Of a stretch of DNA of 10,788 bases, positions 1 through 5,750 are shown piece after piece. Source of the DNA: an uncultured Collinsella sp. (lineage in GTDB: Bacteria > Actinomycetota > Coriobacteriia > Coriobacteriales > Coriobacteriaceae); contig USHS01000024.1 of assembly GCA_900554585.1 (NCBI GenBank), positions 1 through 10,788 on the forward strand. The letters are read 5' to 3'. Under the pieces are notes generated by a model. The model ran no database searches, had not been told where the DNA came from, and saw only the letters and a list, made by a program, of their open reading frames with translations. How positions within the stretch are numbered: position 1 is the first letter of the stretch; every line of letters starts with the position of its first letter. The position numbers and the translations under genes were made by a program.

Positions 1-100
1 TCCGTAGCGAGCGGGCGAGCACGCCGGCAGGCGGGCGAAGCCGGCGCGGATCCGCGAGGCGGATGCGCGGAATCCTATACGCCGCACCATTTGAACTTGA
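1..100. other. GC-rich palindromic segment with no supported gene
   Basis: No gene is supported here. One frame is open from the window edge to about 206, but its predicted product is Arg/Gly/Ala-rich, low in complexity and runs through a terminator, so I do not call it coding. The segment holds two nested palindromes. CGCCGGC (22-28) pairs with GCCGGCG (40-46), and CGCGGATCCGCG is a perfect 12-bp palindrome (45-56). It could be the end of an upstream transcript or a dispersed intergenic repeat; the window alone cannot decide. Confidence 0.4.
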
Positions 101-128
101 AGCCTCCGGCAACGGGGGCTTTTCTTTT
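101..128 (+). terminator. Rho-independent terminator with GCAA tetraloop
   Basis: An 8-bp stem (101-108 with 113-120, one G-U pair) closes a GCAA tetraloop (109-112), and a T-rich tract runs to 128. The strong stem, GNRA loop and T tract make a clear + strand terminator. The gene it serves must lie upstream of the window, because no gene ends just before it here. On the opposite strand the hairpin is not followed by T residues, so it appears one-directional. Confidence 0.75.
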
Positions 129-129
129 A

Positions 130-157
130 TGGCGGCATCCCATGGATTCGAACCTCG
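130..157 (-). pseudogene. tRNA 3'-end-like remnant (T arm, acceptor strand, CCA)
   Basis: Read on the minus strand, the spacing matches a tRNA 3' end exactly. There is a T-stem strand CGAGG (157-153), loop TTCGAAT (152-146), the second stem strand CCATG (145-141), a 7-nt acceptor strand GGATGCC (140-134), discriminator G (133) and CCA (132-130). The T stem has one A-A mismatch and one G-T pair. No matching 5' acceptor strand (GGCATCC) is found within a tRNA length upstream, so this is not an intact tRNA. It may be a decayed tRNA or the tRNA-end copy left by an integrated element. Resemblance by chance is possible but unlikely given the full spacing. Confidence 0.4.
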
Positions 158-210
158 GTCGAGGCGCGAACGTGAAGCGGACTATTTCTTATCGACTCGT
201 GTAAGATTCC

Positions 211-242
211 GAGTAGGTGTCGCGGCCCATCCGCGACTACTC
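211..242 (+). other. Bulged stem-loop in the leader of the TPR gene
   Basis: GAGTAG (211-216) pairs with CTACTC (237-242), and TCGCGG (220-225) pairs with CCGCGA (231-236). A 3-nt bulge on the 5' side separates the two helices, and the loop is CCCAT. That gives 12 base pairs ending 32 nt before the GTG start of the next gene. The following CTTCTTTC is pyrimidine-rich but not a proper T tract, so a terminator is possible but not convincing. A leader structure or a minus-strand RNA element is equally possible. Confidence 0.5.
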
Positions 243-274
243 CTTCTTTCAACGACTGATCAGGGTGATATTTC

Positions 275-2716
275 GTGGCAGAGCGTCCGACATACAAGCT
301 CAGGTTTCTCGACCCCAAAAAGCGTTTTCCATCGATGCCAGAGCAGCCTGCGGGGCGCTCATATGGTGTTGTCTGGAAAGTCTTTGGCGAGGACCCCAAA
401 GAGTCGTGCTATGTCGTCGAATTCGTCGGCAAAACTCACATATCGCTCTTGGGCTACGTGAGCGTGTCGGGCAAGGTTTATAAGGTTGATCGTCCTGTTC
501 GGGAAGTACCGTTGCCCGAGGACCCTGACATGGAGCTGGTCCTTCACGAGTCCGATTCCAGTATTGGCGAGATTATGGTGAGGGAAGCTAACGGTGCAAT
601 GCGCGCGTGTGCGCGAACTGCCGGCTCTCCCGAAGGCCCCATGCGCGAGCAGTCCGACCACGAGACATGGAATTCGACCCGCGCCCTTCCTTTCGGCGAG
701 TTCATGGCCTCGATGTTCTTGCGCTACGTGATATTTGCCAACTCCGAAAGCGCTATTGCGAACACGGCGGGCGTCGACGGTCTCGATGCAGGCATGCAAA
801 ACGTTGTCGACAAGATCAAACTCGTAAAGTTGCCCGAGCCGGTCGAGGTGTTTTTGGGCTTTGACACGGCACCGCTCCCCGATGCTATCGAGACGCTGCT
901 TTACCGTGTTGACCATGCCGAGAATCCGAGCGGTATCGAGCGTTATGCCGCCGCCCTGATGAGCGAGATCGACTTGCCCCGCCTGCGCACCATTGCTGCC
1001 AAGTCCGAAATGAGCCTAGCGCGCATTGACCGCTCAAAGCTGTTCTATCTCAATTTTGATCGTAGCCTGCTGGACCAGGACGAGATTGACATGCTGCTTG
1101 CCATCGAGTGCCGTCTCAACCGCCTCTCCGGCATCCTTGAGCGCATCGGGGCCGGATTGGTCCCCGCGGCATCCTCGCCGAGCCTTGAGGGCTGCGCGCT
1201 CTTTGATGCGTGGCATATCGCCAAGACAACCAACGATGTTCCCCGACTGCTCGATACGACCTCGAGCGACAACCCGTGGGGCAAACCCGGAACGGTAGCT
1301 TGCCAGCCGGGCGGTGAGTGGGATGTGCGTACCCGCTTCGCGCGTATCGTCGAGGCGCTTAACGTGGTCACACGGCTCGACTATACCTATCGGGCAAACG
1401 TTGCCGAGGGGATTATGCTCGTTCGGTTTGGGCACTCTGTCGTGGATGCCATGCCACAACGTGAATACGACGCCCGGGAGGATGTCTGGCGTGAGTTGGA
1501 CGAGAACGCGCGTGTGATTTGGGCCGCGGAGCACGACGCGCGCGTGGCGCTTACGCTGGCAGCGGCTTGCTTTGCCGCAGGTGCCTGCATTGCGCGCTGC
1601 TATGTTCAGATTGCGGCTCCCGACGGCGAGCAGGGCGAGCGCGTCATTGCAACATATTCCTTTGGGCGTGCGGCCTATCTGGCCAATTGCGTGCCTGTCG
1701 CCAAGGATCTTGAGAGCATGGATATGGACGATATGCCGTGCAAGCGCATGCTTGAGGCATATGAGTCGGACGCGCCGGATGCGATTGAGCCTGCGGAGGT
1801 TCACGCTCGCCCGCGTGACGACCACCGTTCGCTGCCGCCGGCGTTGCGCGACCTGCTGCTTGCCGATACGGCTGATGAGCTCGAGGTCATGGAGATGGAC
1901 GATGACCCGTATGTGGCGCGCGTCGTTGAGTTGCGCGAGCAGGCAAAAGTTGACCGTGCAAGCGCGTTTGAGGGCTTCTCCCGTCTTGTTGAGGAGCTGG
2001 AGGCCAAGTGTGCCGTTGCCGAGCTTTTGGCAACGGGTCCGGTCCAGACGCAGTTTTGCGACAACCAGCTGGTACGCATGGTGCTGCCGGTAATGGAGGA
2101 AGACCGCTCCGTTCGTATTTTGCGTGCTCCCGATGCGCTGTACTTTGCCCAGCACGAGATCTGCAGTTATTACGCCGAGCAGGAGGATTTTGAACGGGCA
2201 TTGCCCGAGGTGCGTCGTCTTTACGATCTGGCTCGCTCGTCCATGCAGTCGCACTTTGCGCTCATCAACGTGCTGGCGCGCCTGGAGCGATTTGACGAGA
2301 TTATCGAGGTGGCGCGCCACGGCCTGCGCATTGCCAGTGACCGTTCCGCAATCGGTTATCTGTTCTATCGTCTGGCGTTTGCCTATTGGAACTGCGACCA
2401 GCTCGAGCTCGCGTTGGCGTGCTACCGCCTCGTGCCGCGCGGCGAGGAGTCGGGTAGCAGCGCGCTGGAGGAAATGCAGGGCCTTATGAACGAGATGGGC
2501 GTCAATGAGCCGCCGACGTTCGAGGATGCGGTTGAGATCATCCGTAAGGCCGGGCTCGAGCTGCCTCCCGTGTCCGCCGTGACCAACCAGCTGGCGGATG
2601 CCGCCGTGCAGCTGGTCGATAACGGCTTCTTTTTCCTGGCGCGCGTCTGCATCTTCCAAATGTGGCGCACCATGGGTAACGATGAGCTCGGCTCCCTCAG
2701 TCGCTCGCTGGGGTAG
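275..2716 (+). CDS. Large TPR-type protein of unknown function
   Basis: This gene encodes an 813-residue soluble protein with no signal peptide or membrane segment that I can see. The first 100 residues are beta-rich and basic in part. A long acidic, alpha-helical middle follows. Residues about 620-740 form roughly three helix-turn-helix repeats that look like tetratricopeptide repeats, with small residues at the usual packing positions and phrases such as FERALPEVRRLYDLA and LELALACYRLV. TPRs usually mediate protein-protein contact; the partner is unknown. The chosen start is GTG at 275, preceded by AGGGTGAT (262-269) at 5-nt spacing. An in-frame ATG at 335 is the alternative, but it would lose well-formed N-terminal sequence. 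A short acidic motif (LExMxMDDxP) occurs twice, near residues 479 and 536. The gene stands alone, with 162 bp before the next one. I see no intrinsic terminator after it. Confidence 0.85.
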   Translation: MAERPTYKLRFLDPKKRFPSMPEQPAGRSYGVVWKVFGEDPKESCYVVEFVGKTHISLLGYVSVSGKVYKVDRPVREVPLPEDPDMELVLHESDSSIGEIMVREANGAMRACARTAGSPEGPMREQSDHETWNSTRALPFGEFMASMFLRYVIFANSESAIANTAGVDGLDAGMQNVVDKIKLVKLPEPVEVFLGFDTAPLPDAIETLLYRVDHAENPSGIERYAAALMSEIDLPRLRTIAAKSEMSLARIDRSKLFYLNFDRSLLDQDEIDMLLAIECRLNRLSGILERIGAGLVPAASSPSLEGCALFDAWHIAKTTNDVPRLLDTTSSDNPWGKPGTVACQPGGEWDVRTRFARIVEALNVVTRLDYTYRANVAEGIMLVRFGHSVVDAMPQREYDAREDVWRELDENARVIWAAEHDARVALTLAAACFAAGACIARCYVQIAAPDGEQGERVIATYSFGRAAYLANCVPVAKDLESMDMDDMPCKRMLEAYESDAPDAIEPAEVHARPRDDHRSLPPALRDLLLADTADELEVMEMDDDPYVARVVELREQAKVDRASAFEGFSRLVEELEAKCAVAELLATGPVQTQFCDNQLVRMVLPVMEEDRSVRILRAPDALYFAQHEICSYYAEQEDFERALPEVRRLYDLARSSMQSHFALINVLARLERFDEIIEVARHGLRIASDRSAIGYLFYRLAFAYWNCDQLELALACYRLVPRGEESGSSALEEMQGLMNEMGVNEPPTFEDAVEIIRKAGLELPPVSAVTNQLADAAVQLVDNGFFFLARVCIFQMWRTMGNDELGSLSRSLG

Positions 2717-2805
2717 GGGCGATATAGAGGGGCCGCACCGCGCTATTTGTATCGGCGCGGGCGGGAGGACCCGGCAGGATCGGTAAGGCATAAAGCCGCC
2801 GAGCC

Positions 2806-2859
2806 TGCTAAAACTGTTAAACTCTGCTAAAGTTGCTAAACTTTGTTAAAGTTGTTAAA
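2806..2859 (+). repeat. Six direct TGYTAAA heptads, alternating 9/10-bp spacing
   Basis: TGCTAAA or TGTTAAA starts at 2806, 2815, 2825, 2834, 2844 and 2853. Spacings are 9, 10, 9, 10 and 9, so the array is also three degenerate 19-bp units, for example CTGCTAAAACTGTTAAACT at 2805-2823. It contains the palindrome AAAGTT-GCTA-AACTTT (2829-2844). It ends 8 bp before the Shine-Dalgarno sequence of the AAA ATPase. Its position and repeat form suggest a multi-site operator or iteron-like protein-binding array, perhaps bound by the ATPase's own winged-helix domain. It is AT-rich in a GC-rich setting, so it may also carry the promoter. Confidence 0.8.
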
Positions 2860-2867
2860 ACTAGCAG

Positions 2868-2873
2868 AGGAGG
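2868..2873 (+). promoter_or_regulatory. Shine-Dalgarno AGGAGG fixing the ATPase start
   Basis: A perfect AGGAGG lies 5 nt before ATG 2879. It decides against the longer in-frame reading from TTG 2843, which would translate part of the heptad array and has no ribosome-binding site in front of it. Confidence 0.85.
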
Positions 2874-2878
2874 GCAGA

Positions 2879-3961
2879 ATGACGAAAGCTGTTAACCCCT
2901 TTAAGCCAACGGCGGGCATGAATCCGCCTGAGCTTATCGGACGGGACACTGTTTTGGATGACTTTGCCGAGGCTCTTGAGAATGGTCCTGGTGCCCCCGA
3001 TCGACTCATGCGCATCTCGGGCGTCCGAGGCACAGGTAAAACGGTGCTCCTTAATGCATTGGGTGACCTTGCACGCAAAAAAGGATTCGAGGTCGTTGAC
3101 GTTGCCTCCAATGCTGGTTTTTGCAATAGAATCCTCGAGGCTCTGCAGCGAAACATTCGTCTTGAATCAATCTCGATTTCCCCATCGATTTTAGGGGTCA
3201 GCCTTGGCTCCATGGAGATGTCGAAGTCGGCCTCTCATCTGGGCGAGGCGATGTACGATGCTGCGAAGCGCGGTGGTCTGCTCATTACGCTCGACGAGAT
3301 CCAGGATGCCTCAACTGAGGAAATGCGCGAGCTAGGCAATGAGATGCAGCTCTTGATCCGCCAAGGAGCGAATGTCGCTTTCGCTTTCGCCGGGCTGCCG
3401 ACATCGGTAGATGGCGTGGTGGTGGATGATACGTTGACGTTCCTTCAGCGAGCCAAACATGTTGAACTTACTCGGCTTTCCGATTTTGAAGTTGGCGGAT
3501 CGTTTGAGGATACGATGAGACGAGCGGGCAAGGAGCTCGACAAAGGTGCCGCTGAGCTATTAACAAAAGCTTCGGCAGGCTATCCCTTTATGGTCCAGCT
3601 GGTCGGATATTACGCTTGGCAGGTTGCTGCGCGCAGTGGGGCGGAGAGTGTGAGCGAAGAGGCGGCTCGTAAGGGTATCCAGGCGGCTCTTGATAGCTTT
3701 AATGCTATGGTGATTGCCCCAGCGCTGCGCAGGGTGTCGGAACGGCAGTTTCAGTATCTCGCGGCGATGGCTCAATGCGAGGGCGTCGATATCGCCAACG
3801 GCGATATCGCCAAGAAGATGGGTTTGTCGGCGAACAAAGTTGGGTCATATCGCAAGCGCCTGATCGATGCGGGGTTGATTGAGCCCGCGGGCTATGGCTG
3901 TGTTTCGTTTGCAATTCCGTACATGCGCGATTATCTGTTGGAGACCGTTCGAGAGGACTAA
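2879..3961 (+). CDS. AAA/STAND-like ATPase with C-terminal winged helix
   Basis: This is a 360-residue P-loop ATPase of the AAA_16/Orc1-Cdc6-like type. The N-terminus NPFKP...NPPELIGR (6-22) is the 'NPF-GR' lead-in typical of this group. Walker A is GVRGTGKT (48-55). Walker B is LLITLDEIQD (134-143), with the catalytic DE at 139-140. A sensor-1-like strand ends in FAFAGLP (168-174). The motif GYPFMVQLVGYYAW (234-247) marks the lid helices. Residues 290-354 form a winged helix-turn-helix (DIAKKMGLSANKVGSYRKRL), so DNA binding is likely. All ATPase residues are present and the length is normal, so the protein should be active. Its biological role is unknown: relatives are often single genes of accessory regions and have been suggested as regulators or defence/conflict ATPases. 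It is monocistronic, with an unusual repeat array upstream and an inverted repeat 50 bp downstream. It looks less GC-rich than the flanking genes. Confidence 0.88.
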   Translation: MTKAVNPFKPTAGMNPPELIGRDTVLDDFAEALENGPGAPDRLMRISGVRGTGKTVLLNALGDLARKKGFEVVDVASNAGFCNRILEALQRNIRLESISISPSILGVSLGSMEMSKSASHLGEAMYDAAKRGGLLITLDEIQDASTEEMRELGNEMQLLIRQGANVAFAFAGLPTSVDGVVVDDTLTFLQRAKHVELTRLSDFEVGGSFEDTMRRAGKELDKGAAELLTKASAGYPFMVQLVGYYAWQVAARSGAESVSEEAARKGIQAALDSFNAMVIAPALRRVSERQFQYLAAMAQCEGVDIANGDIAKKMGLSANKVGSYRKRLIDAGLIEPAGYGCVSFAIPYMRDYLLETVRED

Positions 3962-4010
3962 TAAAGAATGGGCTGTCCGCGCTGTCGCTGGGGCCGTCCT
4001 TGTATCTTTG

Positions 4011-4065
4011 TCTCAATCTGTAACACCTGGAGGGGATTACGGCCTGCAGATGTTACAGATTGAGA
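4011..4065. repeat. Perfect 15-bp inverted repeat with 25-bp spacer
   Basis: TCTCAATCTGTAACA (4011-4025) is the exact reverse complement of TGTTACAGATTGAGA (4051-4065). No T tract follows, so it is not a standard terminator, though as RNA it would form a stable stem behind the ATPase gene. The arms read ...ACA / TGT... across the spacer, like the outward ends of an insertion element placed head to tail. A recombinase site, a MITE-like remnant or an mRNA 3'-end stabiliser are alternatives. I see no flanking target duplication. Confidence 0.85.
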
Positions 4066-4086
4066 TGATTGACTGAGACGTTTACT

Positions 4087-4108
4087 GGTAAAAGAGAGGT
4101 AAAAGAGG
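4087..4108 (+). repeat. Two tandem 11-bp units, GGTAAAAGAG(A/G)
   Basis: GGTAAAAGAGA (4087-4097) is followed directly by GGTAAAAGAGG (4098-4108), matching at 10 of 11 positions. It lies between the inverted repeat and the tRNA promoter. The 11-bp period would place both copies on a similar face of the helix, but nothing else marks it as a binding site. Confidence 0.5.
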
Positions 4109-4127
4109 AAACGCCTCAAAATTCCCC

Positions 4128-4156
4128 TTGCCCAACTTCGGCTGTTTGGTTACTAT
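4128..4156 (+). promoter_or_regulatory. Putative promoter of tRNA-Ser
   Basis: TTGCCC (4128-4133) and TACTAT (4151-4156) are separated by 17 bp, which is optimal sigma-70-type spacing. Transcription would start near 4163, a few bases before the tRNA. The -35 matches TTGACA at 4 of 6 positions and the -10 is only a fair match, so the call rests mainly on spacing and position. Confidence 0.5.
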
Positions 4157-4170
4157 AGAACGGCTGTTAC

Positions 4171-4261
4171 GGAGAGCTGACCGAGAGGCCGAAGGTGCTC
4201 GCCTGCTAAGCGAGTATGCCCCAAAAGGGCATCTGGGGTTCGAATCCCCAGCTCTCCGCCA
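4171..4261 (+). tRNA. tRNA-Ser (anticodon GCT)
   Basis: This is a complete class II tRNA. Acceptor GGAGAGC (4171-4177) pairs fully with GCTCTCC (4251-4257). The anticodon stem CTCGC/GCGAG encloses loop CTGCTAA, with anticodon GCT at 4205-4207, which reads the serine codons AGC and AGU. A long variable arm (TGCCC-CAAAA-GGGCA) and discriminator G (4258) are serine hallmarks. The T arm is TGGGG-TTCGAAT-CCCCA. The CCA end is encoded (4259-4261). It has its own promoter and terminator and sits between two accessory-looking genes; tRNA-Ser genes are common integration targets. Confidence 0.98.
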
Positions 4262-4277
4262 GTATGACTTTGAAGAA

Positions 4278-4301
4278 GGGTCCCATTTGGGGCCCTTTTT
4301 T
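4278..4301 (+). terminator. Rho-independent terminator of tRNA-Ser
   Basis: GGGTCCC (4278-4284) pairs with GGGGCCC (4289-4295) with one T-G pair and an ATTT loop, followed by six T residues (4296-4301). It lies 16 nt after the tRNA CCA end. Confidence 0.9.
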
Positions 4302-4437
4302 ATTATCAAGAATGGCGGCTGGGGATTAGAGTCCGAAAGGGCGTGAACATTAGGCAAACACGGGGCGCTTGAAAACGGGGAGACCCAGGCGTGCTCGTGC
4401 ACCCCGGTGTGGGGTTCCGAGGGGATGGAGTAGAAAT

Positions 4438-5589
4438 ATGGTAAAGGTCGGGCTGCGTAAGCCGAATCTAAAGACATCACTCAAGGCAAGAACGACCGGC
4501 AGAGCGAAGCGCGCGGTAAGGCGGGCGATAATCCCCGGCTATGGTAAGAAGGGCATGGGGTGGATCAAAAATCCGAAGAAGGCTGCTTACAATGCCGTAT
4601 ACAGCAGAACGACCGTCGGAGTTGGGGATGTCGCTCGCGCCGTTGCTAAATCAGGCGCTCGGAGCTCGGCGTCAAGGACGTCCTCAATTACTGTTTCATC
4701 GCATGAAATTACACCTTTGGCGAAGCCTGAACAGAAATCTCTCACTCGAGAGATTACGTCGGTTGACAGGGCAAACAAGGCGCTTTTGCTATGCTTCCTT
4801 CTTGGGTGGTCGGGCGCTCATAGGGCGTATGCACGGATGTGGGGCAGCTTCTTTCTATATCTCTTTACCTTTGGCCTTTTTGGATTTGGTTGGCTGTTTG
4901 ATATTGTGACACTACTGATGAGACGCTCCGAGCTAAGGCGTCTCGGCGACAGTGATCCGACTCAACAGCAAGCGCCATGTTCCGTTGATTCTACATTCGA
5001 TCGAAATGTCGCCGACTCCGGAAATTGGGAACAGCGTGGAGATGGGGAGGCTGCGGCTCGGCTAGAGCTTCAACGTAAAAACCGTGCCTATATGGAAGAA
5101 AACGGCATCGACGTGGAGATGTTTACCGAGGAAAAGGTCGCGGCGGACGCCTTGCGAACCATTGAGTCGGTATGCCCGTGCATGCTTAGGTTTGACCGAG
5201 GCATGAGCGAAGAGGAGCCAAGCATCAGCTTTTGCTCTCCAACAAAGACGGGGAAAATGCCCAAGAATGTCGTCGAGGCCCGCATTTACCATCAGGATGT
5301 GAAGCTATTGATGGATTCCCACGGCTTTGAATTGCCGGAGTATGGTGACAGCATCAATGTCATGATTAGTTATCTAGCTGATGGGCGCATAAATAAAGTC
5401 GATATCCATGGGTTCCATAATGGCCGCTCCGTTAGTGTCTCCATTCGCAGGCGGAGCGACGATCTTGTTATGACGAGTGCGGGCACCATCGGAGAAACGG
5501 GTGCCTGGCAATCGCTGTGTCCTGGGGCAGACCCCTCAGCTGGGGATCTTTTCAGGGCCTTGACCAAGGAGGTCGAAAGGATCTACTAG
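4438..5589 (+). CDS. TM2-domain membrane protein with basic N-terminus and novel C-terminus
   Basis: The 383-residue product has three parts. Residues 1-65 are strongly cationic and contain IIPGYGKKGMGWIKNPKK...YSRTTVG, a conserved-looking module I recognise as recurring at the N-terminus of uncharacterised Gram-positive proteins but cannot name. Residues 112-161 are a TM2 domain: two hydrophobic helices with the LLGWSGAHRAY turn and the FGFGWLFDIVTLL end typical of the family. The typical family glycine-rich turn and aromatic before the second helix are partly altered (AHRAYARMWG). Residues about 200-383 are a soluble, mixed alpha/beta domain I do not recognise. TM2 proteins are membrane proteins of poorly known function. 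The start is ATG 4438 behind GGAG (4427-4430); an upstream in-frame TTG at 4369 has no ribosome-binding site. AGA, AGG and ATA codons and lower GC than neighbours suggest recent transfer. I see no terminator of its own. Confidence 0.8.
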   Translation: MVKVGLRKPNLKTSLKARTTGRAKRAVRRAIIPGYGKKGMGWIKNPKKAAYNAVYSRTTVGVGDVARAVAKSGARSSASRTSSITVSSHEITPLAKPEQKSLTREITSVDRANKALLLCFLLGWSGAHRAYARMWGSFFLYLFTFGLFGFGWLFDIVTLLMRRSELRRLGDSDPTQQQAPCSVDSTFDRNVADSGNWEQRGDGEAAARLELQRKNRAYMEENGIDVEMFTEEKVAADALRTIESVCPCMLRFDRGMSEEEPSISFCSPTKTGKMPKNVVEARIYHQDVKLLMDSHGFELPEYGDSINVMISYLADGRINKVDIHGFHNGRSVSVSIRRRSDDLVMTSAGTIGETGAWQSLCPGADPSAGDLFRALTKEVERIY

Positions 5590-5693
5590 CATGCCCGGTG
5601 GACCCGTTTTCAAGGTCCGAAAAGACACAGCGAAGGTAAACGGCTAGCAATGTCGCTTTGGTGATTCTGACGCATCCCGTTTAAGAGGTATTC

Positions 5694-5721
5694 AAAAAGA
5701 GGCGCCCCGTTGGACGCCTCT
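5694..5721 (-). terminator. Rho-independent terminator of the carboxypeptidase gene
   Basis: On the minus strand AGAGGCG (5721-5715) pairs with CGCCTCT (5704-5698), followed by T residues (complement of A at 5694-5698). It lies about 30 bp after the carboxypeptidase stop codon. On the + strand no T tract follows, so it does not obviously end the convergent TM2 gene. Confidence 0.88.
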
Positions 5722-5750
5722 CCAATCTCAAATGTAATGTTCCCCCAGCC

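Noticed and set aside
1..92. Complete tRNA ending in CGCACCA on the + strand
   Set aside because: There is no T loop, no matching acceptor strand and no anticodon arm; the CCA is coincidental.
63..461. 132-residue + strand frame
   Set aside because: It runs through a strong terminator, the tRNA-like remnant and the leader hairpin, and overlaps the better-supported TPR start.
1034..2791. 585-residue open frame on the minus strand
   Set aside because: It is antisense to the TPR gene, has a composition typical of a shadow of GC-rich coding sequence, no ribosome-binding site and no recognisable domain.
2806..2859. CRISPR array
   Set aside because: Units are only 7 or 19 bp with no unique spacers, and no cas genes are near.
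130..4261. att pair formed by the tRNA-like remnant and tRNA-Ser
   Set aside because: The two share only the common TTCGAAT loop core and the CCGCCA end; T stems and acceptor strands differ and the orientations are opposite.
5600..5618. Hairpin GGACC/GGTCC as terminator of the TM2 gene
   Set aside because: The stem is 5 bp with a 9-nt loop and is followed by GAAAAGAC, with no T tract.
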